NCBI GenBank assembly: GCA_039707655.1 | Contig: CM077665.1 | Coordinates: 139,067,148 to 139,131,147, forward strand | Source of the DNA: Elymus sibiricus | Taxonomy: Eukaryota; Streptophyta; Magnoliopsida; Poales; Poaceae | DNA: 64,000 nucleotides | Direction of reading: 5' to 3' | Shown: piece by piece, positions 11,019 to 21,653 of the stretch | How the letters are laid out: each line of letters starts with the position of its first letter | How positions within the stretch are numbered: the first letter of the stretch is position 1 | Program-made: the position numbers and the translations under genes | The notes under the pieces: generated by a model | What the model was told of the DNA's origin: nothing | Seen by the model: the letters and a program-made list of their open reading frames with translations, nothing else | Databases searched by the model: none

Positions 11019-11994
11019 TCACTCCTCACAAATAGTCTTCACCATCTTCATCTTTCTCTTGTACTCCTCCCCAGCCTTCCAAAGATCATGTATGGCATAT
11101 TCAAGTTTTTTCTTCTCCTTTTTGAGCTCATCAGCAACCTCTTCAGCAACCTCAACCTCCTTCTTCAGTCTTAAGTTCTCCTTCTCTAACTTAATTATCT
11201 TCTCAGCTATTTCAGAAGATATCTTTCCCTCTTCCTTCTCCATCATTATTTTCCTGTAATTCTCCTTGTGCACAGACTTCTGGACAGAATCACAAAAGTT
11301 TTTGGTAAGCTCCAAGTGGTGCTTATACTTCTCCTGTACCAAATTCATCTCTTCTCTTAATTTTGAAATCTCCTCCTCATGTGCTGTCTTGTCACTGATT
11401 CTGCCAGCCTTGGCCTCCTCATACAAAGCCCAGATTTTTGTCAATGAATTCTTTAATGAACAAGGCCATTCATCGTTCACCCAGTCCACAACACCACAAC
11501 TGTTACCATCCCGCAACCAATCTTCTAGCTAATCAAATACAAAAAACAGAGCATTGAAATGCATTACCTATAACTAAATCATTTATACCAATTTCAATAC
11601 AATAAACAGAGCATTGCATTACCTATATGTAAATCATTTATATCTAATTCAATATAATAAAACAAAGCATGTCTAAATCTTATTTCTTACTAACCTTTTC
11701 GGCGCAACCATAAAATCTACGGCCAGTGTTCAGCCAATCGAACACAACAAGTCTCTCAGGAGCATTCCCATGCTTGCAAAGGTGCTTTCCAGTGGGATCA
11801 ATGCCTGACCAATCCCTGTCCTCTATTGTTGCAGGGCGCTGAGCAAAGCAACAGGGAGAAAATCAAAACAAATGCAATCCCTAACCCTAGCCACGATAAG
11901 AGGTAATGATACTCACATATGGTTCGTCATCGGCCTCGTGTAGCAGCGGCGACACGGAATCCGAGCTCGACTCGCCATCATTCCACGACACCAT
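11019..11994 (-). CDS. GRF-type zinc-finger / coiled-coil protein carried by the MULE
   Basis: Three minus-strand exons, 11917-11994, 11695-11838 and 11019-11528, join in phase at GT-AG sites to 243 intact codons plus stop. Residues about 45-95 form a GRF zinc finger: LCKHG (Cys47, His49), NTGRRFYGC (Cys71), then Cys85 before DWVNDEWP, giving the CHCC ligand set. From about residue 110 to the end is a Lys/Glu-rich coiled coil with regular Leu spacing. The acidic N-terminus starts MVSWNDGESSSDS. Transcription would start from the right terminal inverted repeat, mirroring maize mudrB in position, though I see no sequence reason to equate it with mudrB. GRF domains bind nucleic acid in other proteins; the role here is unknown. 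It could be a helper for transposition or a captured host gene. Confidence 0.88.
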
Positions 11995-12083
11995 GGCTGC
12001 GGCGGCCGCCGGCGACTCAATTTAGCTAGGAACGATGGCGGCGGCGGGGGGAAGAAGAACTAGGTCACAGGGGCTCGGGGAGA

Positions 12084-12364
12084 GAGGAAGGGGGGAATGG
12101 TGGCGCGGCCAGGACCTGGTCCGGTCGAACCAGGTCAAGCGACCGACGTTTAACAGCCGTTTGCGAGCGCGCCGTCCACCCCTTGCCACGTGGCCTGAGG
12201 ACTGGGCCCGGCCCGTCAGATTTCCTGTCAAAACGCGGTCAGGCGACCGGTTAGTGCATTCCGCAACGCTATTACTAAAAAACGGTGGTTTCTGCAAACT
12301 TTTATGAAAACAGTGGTTTTTTGCACCAAATGACGCAATTGTGGTGGTTTTTGGCAATTTACTC
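12084..12364 (-). repeat. MULE right terminal inverted repeat
   Basis: Reverse complement of the left repeat, ending CAATTTACTC at 12364. The G-box palindrome GCCACGTGGC recurs at 12185-12194. It lies about 90 bp upstream of the GRF gene ATG (11994) and is the likely promoter for that gene. Confidence 0.95.
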
Positions 12365-12373
12365 TTTGAGATA
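12365..12373 (+). repeat. Target-site duplication of the MULE, right copy
   Basis: TTTGAGATA, identical to 6019-6027. Confidence 0.97.
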
Positions 12374-14765
12374 ATCTCGCGAAGCATTTATTTAACTTGT
12401 CACAATGTTTACAGGGACGAAAGAAATACCATTGGATTGCCTAAACAAGTATGGCAGCCAATCCCAAGTGAGAGAGCATGCTTTGCTAAATTGTGAGCAT
12501 CAGTATTTGAGCTCCTAAATTCATGGCTAAAAGAACAAGGAGTAAAAAGTCTAGATTGGTCTAAAATTTCCTGGATAATAGCTCCATACACTGCAACACT
12601 CCTTTACTTGATGTCACCAATGACAGTACAATCGGATGCAACAAAGATCCTCTGATCACAAAGATCATCCGCCAAAGACAACGACCCCCGAACTGCTAGT
12701 GCTTCAAGAGTTGTTGGGTCATCAACGCCTGTTAAAGAGACTGTCGAGGCGCCCAAAAAGTTCCCATTGATGTCCTGCATACAACTGCTATTGCTCGAAC
12801 CTAAGAGTTCCTAGGAAGGCTTGTGCCCATGTTAATTTTGTTGGTTTGCTCTGGTGGTGTAATCCACGTGTTTGGCCGGGTTGAGGTAGTCCTGCCAAGT
12901 GCAGTCGAAGGCCTCTGCAGCGCCTGCAGATCACTCATAAAACCATTCACAAAAGCATTGGTACCGAACGGAGTCTGATGAATATCTTCATGCATCAGTT
13001 TTCGCCTAGAACTCCATATCACCCAAAGTGTAACTCCCAACGGGGTGAAGTTGGCATGTGATAAAAGGATCTGCATGTTGAATAGCCAATTCTTGGCACT
13101 TGGATCCCCATCTAAGCTCATTTGTTCCACAAGTGTTTCCGAAGATAGTGCCCATACACTCCTCGGCATATTGCACCCGAGTAGCGCATGCCTCCATGAG
13201 TCGGTGGCACCGTAGAGCGCACATGCCGGAGAACTCGCGCATGTTGCGGTGATGAAGAAGCTCGCATGTGAGCATAGACTCCCTATGCGCCAGAGAATAA
13301 ACACGAATTTTGTTTGGCACCTTTGTGCGCCAGAGAGATGACCATCCACTACTCTCGTCGGTATTCGATGTCCCTCCCGTCTCATAGAGCCAACTCTCTA
13401 GATTTAATTTTCTATTATGAATCACCGTGAAATTTCCTTGGTTCTCTTTACTCCAAGACCAGAAGTCATCCACCCTCCTTGTGCACAAATGGATCTTAAG
13501 AATTGCTTCTGAGTCAATTGGTATAAAAATAGCGCGTGCTAGGTCCTCCCTCCACATCAAAGTAGTTGGCTCAATCAGTTCAGACACATATTTAGGTGAA
13601 TCACCCACCAGTGATGTAATGGGACGCAAAAAAATGTCCCTTGGAATCCAGTTTTGCTCCCAAATGAGTGTGTCCTCTCCGGTGCCAATCCTCGTGATTC
13701 CTTGTTGCATTATATCTCTGCCATCCAAAATTGTACGCCATATCTATGGTGGATGCGGACTCAATTCAGCATGTAATAGGTCACGGTCTGGGTAATGAGC
13801 TGGCTTCAGAATCTTTGAGCTAAGTGAATCAAGGCCGCTCAGTAGCCTCCACGCTTGCCTGTCCAGAAGCGCCAGGTTAAAAAATTCCAGGTCCCTGAAC
13901 CCTAGGCCTCCCATGTGTTTTGGTCTTCTCGTAATATCACATGACACCCATGCTAGCTTTCTCCTAGCCTGCTTACTTCCCCACCAAAACTGCCTAATAA
14001 TGGATGTGACGTTCTCACATAAGCTTTTGGGGAGTCTGAAACAAGCCATTGAGTACACCGGTATTGCCCCAGCGACATATTTGATTAGCACCTTTTTACC
14101 TGCAGCTGATAAAAGCTTATCCATCCACCCTTTCACCTTCTCCCATACTCGATCTCAAAGATATCTGAGTGTGCCATTTTTCGAGTGTCCCAAATCTATT
14201 GGCATGCCCAAGTATCTGCTTCTCAGAGATTTGCTATGAACATTCAGAGCAGTGTTAACATTCTCACGGACCTGTTGTGGGCACCCTTTAATGAAAAATA
14301 TTGATGACCTATCATTGTCAATTCTTTGACCCCAAACGTTGCAACATTTAATAGATTTGACACCGCATTCGCATCCTCAACACCTGCCTTGAAAAGCAGC
14401 ATGCTCTCATCTGCAAAAAAAGGTGGTTAACAGCCGAAGCTGTGGGCGCCACCTTGATTTCATCGAGTACTGATGACTGAGAATTGGATTTTGAAAGGCA
14501 CAAAAGGCCATCCGATGCAATTAACAACAAGTAAGGGAAAATAAGACCTCCCTGTTAAATTTGTCTGATCGGTTTGAGCTGTTCTAGCTTTTCTTCATTG
14601 AACAGAACTGAAAACGAAACAGAAGTCGCCATACTCATCATTGTGTCAATCCAGGACGGGCAAACCCTAACTTTGCCATCATCGCCTTCAGATATGGTCA
14701 TTCTAACCGATCATAAGCCTTCATTATATCGAGCTTCGGAGCATAAGAGCTGTCAGTAAAGAAAA
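12374..14765 (-). mobile_element. 5'-truncated L1-type LINE (C-terminal RT, zinc-binding and RNase H regions)
   Basis: Decayed minus-strand reading frames follow the order of a plant LINE ORF2. They run from LDIMKAYDRLEW at about 14735 through the RT palm, with FADE where FADD is usual (about 14410), to YLGMPIDLGHSKN and the thumb region at 13744-14136 (GWMDKLLSAAGKKVLIKY, IIRQFWWGS). Next come WEQNWIP and the zf-RVT region (about 13728-13100) and an RNase H-like tail to about 12412. Several stops and frameshifts are present. The 5' part (endonuclease and RT N-terminus) is missing. The 3' A-rich tail lies on the far side of the MULE, at about 6013-6019. The truncated 5' end abuts the promoter of the PPR gene. 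Confidence 0.85.
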
Positions 14766-14787
14766 TAAAATTGCCGCCTAACAAATC

Positions 14788-14821
14788 GGCCCATGAAAAA
14801 CTGTCAAAATAAACCGGCCCA
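14788..14821 (+). promoter_or_regulatory. Two GGCCCA (site II-type) elements upstream of the PPR gene
   Basis: GGCCCA occurs at 14788-14793 and 14816-14821, 111-144 bp before the ATG. Its complement TGGGCC fits the site II consensus TGGGCY, which is frequent in promoters of plant genes for organelle proteins. The pairing and distance fit, but function is inferred only. Confidence 0.45.
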
Positions 14822-14931
14822 TCAAAAGGCCACGCAAACGAGAAGATTTTGCTACTCCTCTCCGCCTGTACAGCAGCATTCGCGCCGACGCGCGCCCGCC
14901 ACCGCGACCGGCGACTACCTGGTCCACCTCC

Positions 14932-16488
14932 ATGCCTCCGCGCCTCCTGTTCCGCCGCCTCCTCTCCACCGCCGTCGCAGCTCCCGCTCCGGAGGCCGCC
15001 GCCTCCGCTGCCGCGCCGAAGCCCACCGACCCGGCGCTCCTCGTCCGCCTCTGCACAATTCTCTACCAGCAGCAGAACGCCCCGGACGCCGCCCTGCAGC
15101 GCCGCCTCTCCGCGCTCCCCCTCCCTTCCGCCCCCGCCGACCTCCGCGAGCTCTTCCTCCAGGCGTCCGCGCGGTTCCCGCTCTCCTGGCGCCCCGTGCA
15201 GCGCCTCCTCGCGCACCTCACCGCCCGCCACGGCTTCGCGCACTCCCCCGCCACCGCCGCGCGCTTCCTCGACGTCCTCGCCAAGTCCAGCAACATCGAC
15301 CTGCTCCACTCCACGCTGCTCGACCTTCCCCCAGGGCTCCTCTCCGACGCGGCCCTCCGCGCCGCCATCCGCGGCCTCGCCCCCGCCCGCGAGGTCGGCA
15401 AGGTCTCCGCCCTCCTCACTCTCTTCCCCGAAGCAAACCGCCCCCGCGTGCTCGCCTTCATCGTCGACGTCGTCTGCTCCGTCTGCAAGCTGCCCGACGT
15501 GGCAGAGAAGGTGGTCAAGCAAGCCGAGCACCGGTATTGCCTCGGGCGCTGCGGCAGGTGCTGCGAGCTGCTGGTCGTCGCGTACTGCCGCGCGGGCATG
15601 TTTGCCGACGCGTGCAGTGTGTGGAACGGGATGGAGAAGCGCGGGATCGAGCCGGGCGCGGCAGCATATGAAGAGATCGTGGTGACGCTATTCAAGAACA
15701 ACCGTATCCCTGACGCCATGAAGGTGTTCGACGGAATGCGGAGGAGGGGTTTGTCCGCCGGCGGTGGTGGCGCGTGCTACCACGCGGTGGTTTCGTGGCT
15801 GTGCAAGGAAGGAAGGACCTGGTCGGCGTTCATGGTGTTGGCCGAAATGGTTAAGAGAGGGGTGGAGGTGGACGGAGAGGTGCTGGGCGATTTGGTATAT
15901 GGGCTCTTGGCGAGGAGGAGGGTGAGGGAAGGGTACAGTGTCTTTCATGGTGTAAAGGAGAAGGACATTGCACTGTACCATGGGTTGATGAAGGGTTTGG
16001 TGAGGATCAAGCGAGCTGGGGAGGCGACTGAGGTGTTTAGGGAGATGGTTGCCAGTGGGTGCGAGCCAAACATGCACACCTACATCATGTTGCTTCAGGG
16101 GCACTTGGGGAAGAGGGGCAGGAAGGGCAGGGATCCATTGGTGAATTTCGAGAGCATCTTCGTTGGCGGATTGGTGAAGGCAGGGAGGACACTGGAGGCC
16201 ACTAAGTTTGTGGAGAGGACAATGTGGGGTGGAGTGGATGTGCCGAGGTTTGACTATAACAAGTTCTTGCACTACTTCTCAAATGAGGAGGGAGTAGCGA
16301 TGTTTGAGGAAGTTGGAAGGAGGTTGAGGGAAACAGGGCATGTTGATCTTGGGGACATCTTCCTAACCTATGGCGAGAGGATGGCCACAAGGGATAAGAG
16401 GAGGAGAGCGATGAGTGGACGTTTGACAGCAGTTGAACGTTATAGTTGCTTATCATCATCTCAGGAGTCAGAAGCTAGGAGCGTGTGA
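14932..16488 (+). CDS. P-type pentatricopeptide repeat (PPR) protein, probably organellar
   Basis: A single-exon gene of 518 codons with no internal defects. The N-terminus MPPRLLFRRLLSTAVAAP is Arg/Ala/Ser-rich without acidic residues, as in mitochondrial or plastid targeting peptides. From about residue 190 onward degenerate 35-residue helical repeats appear, for example CCELLVVAYCRAGMFADACS, YEEIVVTLFKNNRIPDAMKV, LYHGLMKGLVRIKRAGEATE and TYIMLLQGHL. The C-terminal KFVERTMWGG..LTYGERMA block is not a PPR motif. No E or DYW editing domain is seen. P-type PPR proteins bind organellar RNA and affect its processing or stability; the RNA target cannot be read from sequence. The GC-rich 5' half creates long shadow frames on both strands. 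A 3' fragment of the same gene recurs at 22322. Confidence 0.9.
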   Translation: MPPRLLFRRLLSTAVAAPAPEAAASAAAPKPTDPALLVRLCTILYQQQNAPDAALQRRLSALPLPSAPADLRELFLQASARFPLSWRPVQRLLAHLTARHGFAHSPATAARFLDVLAKSSNIDLLHSTLLDLPPGLLSDAALRAAIRGLAPAREVGKVSALLTLFPEANRPRVLAFIVDVVCSVCKLPDVAEKVVKQAEHRYCLGRCGRCCELLVVAYCRAGMFADACSVWNGMEKRGIEPGAAAYEEIVVTLFKNNRIPDAMKVFDGMRRRGLSAGGGGACYHAVVSWLCKEGRTWSAFMVLAEMVKRGVEVDGEVLGDLVYGLLARRRVREGYSVFHGVKEKDIALYHGLMKGLVRIKRAGEATEVFREMVASGCEPNMHTYIMLLQGHLGKRGRKGRDPLVNFESIFVGGLVKAGRTLEATKFVERTMWGGVDVPRFDYNKFLHYFSNEEGVAMFEEVGRRLRETGHVDLGDIFLTYGERMATRDKRRRAMSGRLTAVERYSCLSSSQESEARSV

Positions 16489-16699
16489 TGTGTATTATCA
16501 TAAAAGTGTCAAATACAGTATAGTATGGACGAACAAACAAATATTTTGCGCTTGCATTTGTCTTGCCTCTTCCTTCCATTCGCTTTGGACTTCTGGTATG
16601 TGTCTCTTATTTGAGTCTTGGTAAGTTCTTATAGGAATTACGAGGATGCACGGTTCACCTCCAGCCCTCTCTTAACCATTTCATTTGAACATTCGAATG
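16489..16699 (+). other. 3' flank of the PPR gene
   Basis: Non-coding. The first part resembles the sequence that follows the PPR fragment at about 22595-22630 (GTGATGTGT.ATATCATA), showing that the duplicated block includes the PPR 3' flank. Confidence 0.5.
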
Positions 16700-17278
16700 A
16701 CGCATGTAAGTTCAAATGACTTTTATATCTTAACATTTTTTGTGATTTTATTTGATTCTGACTTTCAGATGTTTCTTCAAAACAGAATATCTTAATGAGC
16801 AATCTTTCTTGAAATAATAATGTTACAAGTTAAATTTCTGCACGTACATACATTATTTGTGGTAAATAATCACCTATAAATTGTTGAAACAACCACTCCA
16901 AAGACTTTCCTAACCTAACAATAACATATAAACTTGAAACAAACAACCACCCTAAAGGCCTAAACAAATTTTAAGGCATAAAAAAGGCATCAGTGAGTAG
17001 CATTTAAAGTTCACTTGAATGACGCTTGGATTCAGACATAAGTTACATAACGCCTTGATTTATGTTATTTAACTGACATTTTTTATAATAATTGTTTGTT
17101 CTTATCAATTTTGAGATGAGATAATGTATCTAATTAGGAAAATGGCACACGATGAACCACACCATCGAAGTCTGACAATGTGAATCAGACATCTCCTGGA
17201 AGGCGTCCTTCAGCTGCTGCCCCCATTGAATTATGGGGTAGTAAGACAACGACATATCATTGAAAAGTCATAAGATTC
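16700..17278 (+). repeat. NLR-upstream repeat, copy 1
   Basis: A non-coding block similar to 17420-18043 and 23300-23960. Shared landmarks are CTTCAAAACAGAATAT, ACATACATTAT, TTGTTGAAA and the closing segment ending ATCATTGAAAAGTCATAAGA. Copies 1 and 2 lie in tandem upstream of the first NLR; copy 3 precedes the second NLR. Confidence 0.75.
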
Positions 17279-17419
17279 TTTGTTGGCAGCAATGGCTGAT
17301 TCAATGGCCATTGGTTCCATGAGTCAACGACTTGTTGTTATCATCATGATGTATGATTGGATAAATAATTGAGGGGCAAGATTGAGTGAACCAGCTGCCT
17401 CCATGTGGTGAAATCTCAT

Positions 17420-18043
17420 AGCCTACAAGTGAAACCATCACTTGGTAACCAAGTAATCAACCAGAAGCACGCTGGTAAGAAGTCACATTCATTAAGGTGG
17501 CATGTGTATCCATCAAAATGACTTCATAATTCATATCTTAGCATTTTTTGTGCGATTCTCTCTGATTCAGATTTTCAGATCCTTCTTCAAAACAGAACAT
17601 CTGAATGAGCAGTCCTTTTTAAAAAATAAGAATGTTGCAAGTTAATTTCTGCATCTACATACATTACTTTTCGTAAATAATCGCCTACAAGTTGTTGAAA
17701 TAACCACTCGAAATATAAATAACCACCCCTAAAGGTCTAAACAAGTTTGGCATGACATAAACAAAGGCTTCAGTGGGTAGCATTTAAAATTGATGTGAAT
17801 GGCACTTGGATTCAAATATAACCGCCTTGCTTTATGTTATTTAACTGACATTTTTTATACCAATGGTTTATTCTTGTCAATTTTGAGGTAAGATGATGTA
17901 CCTTATTTTGAGGTACGATGGGGTACCATTCAAGTCAGACAACGTGAACCCGACATTTCCCGGAAGGTGTCCTTCAGCTGCTCCCCCCTTTGAACCATTG
18001 GACAGTAATAAGACAACGACATATCATTGAAAAGTCATAAGAT
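17420..18043 (+). repeat. NLR-upstream repeat, copy 2
   Basis: It contains the same ordered landmarks as copy 1: CTTCAAAACAGAACAT, ACATACATTAC, GTTGTTGAAA, GACGACATATCATTGAAAAG. It also shares an additional 5' part with copy 3 (GTGAAACCATCACTT, CTGGTAAGAA..TCATTCATTA). It ends at the possible upstream start codon of the NLR at 18042 and so lies in its promoter or 5' untranslated region. Confidence 0.75.
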
Positions 18044-21000
18044 GCGTGTGTGGACTATATCGGTGTATGTATGTCCCTCCTGGACTCTTCACTTGGAGGA
18101 TGGTGAGGAGCATTTCCTGTGCCCCCCACATATATTGCCCAGCCACACTCAAACAGAACAGCAGAAGCTCTTATCCCCCTTTCGATACTTGGTAGAGAGA
18201 TGGAGCATCCTGTTGTTAGCGCTGGTGGGGGTGCCATTAACATACTGTTATGTAAGCTGGGTACGGTGCTCATCCAAGAAGCACAACTCCTTGGAGGATG
18301 AGCTGGAGAGCATGACAGCATTCCTCCAGGACCTTGCTGAGGGGGGAAACCGCTGGAGGCAGGTTAAGATTTGGATGAAACAGGTTCGAGAGGTCGCGTA
18401 TGATGTTGAGGATTGCGTTGATGAGTTTACATATCACCTTGGCAGCACCACGAGTGGTTCTGGCCTTGCCGGGCTCTTCCACAGATGCATCCGTTTCCTG
18501 CAAACTGTCAGGGTGCGCCATCAGATTGCGAAACAAATCCAAGAACTGAAAGCGCGTGCTACAAGTATCAGCGACCGGAACTCAAGGTACTTGCATTCCC
18601 CTTCCTTATAGAAAGTTCTTATGCCATATGGCTGAATGTCTTGTCATTTATCCTGTGATTTCCCCCTAAATGAAAACATGATAAATGTGGTAGAACTGTA
18701 GCAGGACTGGAGGAAGTATAGATTCTGTGCTCTGGAGTTGTGATAAAAACTGAAAAGATTCATTCTACTGTACAACTGCTGGATAAAATTTGGTAAATAC
18801 TACCTCTGTCCCAAAATAGATGACATCGTTAAGCATGCCGTCAAACATTCTCAATCTTTGACAATTGACTAAGAAAAATATGCTTAGATTAGTTGAGTAA
18901 AAATTTACCATTGGCTTTGTCATGAAAAAGAAATCACAATATAAAATTTAATCATCATTTACTTACATATTTATAGAGAGTGAAACGGCCAAAGTTGCTC
19001 CTTAGAGATTGTGCAAAGTCTATCTATTTTGTACGCGAGAGAGTGAACTTTAGGTGAGAGTAATATACAGCCTTGAAACTTTATAGCTACAATGTGTTTT
19101 TGCTGTAAAAAAAACATGGAAGTGTTTTCCTCTTTCCCGTCTACTATGTATGGGCTGTAGCAATAACTTACAAACTATTCTCGTAGGTATGGTGGTAATC
19201 ATCTCATTTCTGGAGCAGAAGAAAACACACTTGCTGCACAACCAGCACCATCTTATATTACTTCTCTGGATATTCGTACACCTGCACTCTTCCCAGATAT
19301 AACGGAACTTGTGGGCATTGAAGCGCGTCAGAGTAATCTTGTTAATTGGTTGGTGGATGAAAACGTACAACAATTACTGGTGCTATCTATATTTGGCTTT
19401 GGTGGTTTGGGAAAGACAACTCTTGCTATGACGACATATCAGACAGCTAGTGCAAGTTTCCAGTGCCGAGCTTTTGTAACTGTATCCCAGAAATTTGATG
19501 TCAAGGGTCTCATAAGGGACATTCTTCGTCAGATTATTCGACCAGTAGATCAAAATGGTCCAGCACCAGCAGTAGACCCACTCAAAGGCATGGAAGAATG
19601 GAATGTGGGACAGCTTGCAGATATGCTAAGGCAGCATCTGGAAGATAAGAGGTATCTTATTGTTCTTGATGATATTTGGAGCATCTCAGCGTGGGAAGGT
19701 ATTTGGTTTTCTTTGCCTAACTCACATACTGGAAGCAGAATAATTGTTACCACAAGAATGAAAACTGTAGCGCAAGCCTGCTGCCTCCATGAGTATGACA
19801 GAAATTACGAAATTGAACCACTCACTGGTAGTGAATCTAGCGAGTTATTTTTCAAGAGAATATTTGGTAACAGGGAAAATTGCCCAGCTGTCTTCAAAAA
19901 CATTTCAGAGAGGATCCTGGGAAAATGTGGTGGTATACCCTTGGCCATAGTCAGCATTGCAGGTCTTTTGGCTAGCACACCCTTGTGCAGTTATGATCGC
20001 TGGGAGAAGATCTACAACTCTCTTGGCTTGGAGCTGGAAACCAGTCCCTGGCTTGAAAAACTGAAGAAAATTCTTGAGCTTAGTTATAATGACCTTCCAT
20101 ACCATTTGAAAACTTGTTTCTTATATTTAAGCACCTACCCTGAGGATTACAAGATCAGAAGGAAAAGTTTATTGAGACGATGGATAGCAGAACGCTTTGT
20201 GACAGAGAAGCGTGGGTTAAGTGCCTTGGAGGTGTCTGAAAAACATTTCAATGAATTACTCAACAGGAGTATGATTCTCCCAATTGAAATGAGCTTTGAC
20301 GGGAAGGTCAAGACCTTTCGAGTTCACGATATAATGCTAGAGATCATTGTTTCAAAATCAATTGAAGAGAATTTCATCACTTTGGTAGGTGAACAGTCTA
20401 CTTTAGCTCCTCAAGAGAAGATTCGTCGGCTATCCATTCATGGTGGAAGTAACAAAAATATTGCCACAAGAAAACAGTTAAGCCATGTCCGATCATTGAG
20501 TATATTTGCTGATGGAGAAATGCTACAGTTTGCTTGGATAAAACTGCTTAGAATATTAGATTTAGAAGGTTCTGGGTTTGCCAGGAATGGAGATATCGGA
20601 AATATATGTAAACTGTTTCAGTTGGAATATCTCAGTCTCAGGAATACACATGTCACTCAACTCCCTGTGCAAATAGGAAACCTCAGGAAGTTGGAGACAC
20701 TGGATGTCAGGGACACGGCCATAAAGCATTTGCCTCAACACATTACCAATCTGCCAAATTTGTCAAACCTACTTGGAGGGAGAAGAGTTTATAACTACAG
20801 TGGTTTGTTTCCCATTTCCAATTTTTGGGGAATGCACATCCCCAACAAGCTTGGTAATTTAGAAATGCTTACAACCCTTGCACAAATAGAGATCACAGAC
20901 TTTACTTCCTGTTACATACCTGAATTGGGGAAGCTTTCACAGTTGAGGAAGCTAGGAGTAATGATGTTTGTTGACGACGACGTGAACTGGATGTCTTTGA

Positions 21001-21653
21001 TCACCGCCATTGCAAAACTTAGCAGCTGCCTTCAGTCGCTGCTGATTTGGCGACCAGACGGAGTAATGAATTTCAGGATTCTTGATACACTATCCAGGCC
21101 ACCAATGTTTCTAAAAAGCATAAACTTCCGAGGTAAGTTGGGACGGCTACCTGAATGGATTGGTTTGCTGTCAAATCTAACTGAGTTGACCCTTCGCGCC
21201 ACGGAATTGGAATCTGAGGAGCACCTGAAAGTTATCTCTCAGTTACCAAGCCTGCTCTACCTCAGGTTGCATCACAGTGCATACACCGGAAGAGCACTCA
21301 AGTTCTCTACGTCAGAGTTCCCAAGTCTCAAACTGCTCACCATTCATCTCGCTGTATACCAGGCATTGAACCTGAGGTTTGAGGAAGGGACTGCGCCTAA
21401 GCTCCATAGGCTGGAGCTATCTTTCTTCCAAAGAGCTTCCATACGGCAGCCTTCAGGTATCAATTTTCTTGCAAATCTTCAGGAGGTCTTGGTCCACGCT
21501 GATCCAAATGATAACTCAGAAGATATAGTGCACTATTTGATGGATGAAGCTAGCAGGAATCCCAACCAACCTACTGTCACTTTCAAGGCGAAACAATGGA
21601 AGGCAGCACGGACAGGTCCAGCAATAGATTACAGGGGAAACGTCTGGTTTTGA
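18042..21653 (+). CDS. CC-NB-LRR (CNL) immune receptor, NLR copy A
   Basis: Exons 18042-18586 and 19187-21653 (AAG|GTACTT, TCGTAG|G) join to 1003 codons with no stop. Landmarks: EDVID-type AYDVEDCVDEF in the coiled-coil exon; P-loop GFGGLGKTT (about residue 250); RNBS-A FVTVSQKFD; kinase-2 LIVLDDIW (about 338); RNBS-B GSRIIVTTR; GLPL as CGGIPLA (about 428); CFLYLSTYPED; and VHD in place of MHD (about 561). LRRs follow from about 620 to 960. The family gives intracellular pathogen recognition; the ATP switch sites look intact. Oddity: the conventional ATG at 18200 (MEHPVVSAGGGAIN, homologous to copy B) runs into a stop after 33 codons because of a 29 nt deletion near 18297. The frame is open only from the upstream ATG at 18042, giving an unrelated N-terminus. 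It may be functional or a pseudogene. Confidence 0.85.
18798..18990 (+). mobile_element. Stowaway-like remnant in NLR-A intron 1
   Basis: TA followed by CTACCTCTGTCCCAAAATAGATGAC resembles a Stowaway terminus. No good matching right end is visible, so the element is degraded or truncated. The intron of copy B (24593-25024) is about 170 bp shorter and lacks it. Confidence 0.4.

Larger units (their letters stand above)
6028..12364 (+). mobile_element. Complete MuDR-like Mutator element (MULE) with two convergent genes
   Basis: The 6337 bp element has ~280 bp terminal inverted repeats and a perfect 9 bp target duplication. Inside are a MuDR-type transposase gene on the plus strand (6317-10496) and a GRF-zinc-finger gene on the minus strand (11019-11994), transcribed toward each other from the two ends. 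Maize MuDR has the same arrangement (mudrA and mudrB, each driven from its own terminal repeat). The transposase carries one frameshift and one stop, so this copy may be non-autonomous, while the second gene is open. It is inserted in the tail of a LINE. Intact target duplication and similar terminal repeats argue for a fairly recent insertion. Confidence 0.95.

Noticed and set aside
14698..15719. Long open frames on both strands and in other frames overlapping the PPR gene (for example 14698-15531 minus, 14793-15671 plus)
   Set aside because: They are shadows of a very GC-rich coding sequence: low-complexity Arg/Pro/Ala or Gly/Glu peptides with no domains.
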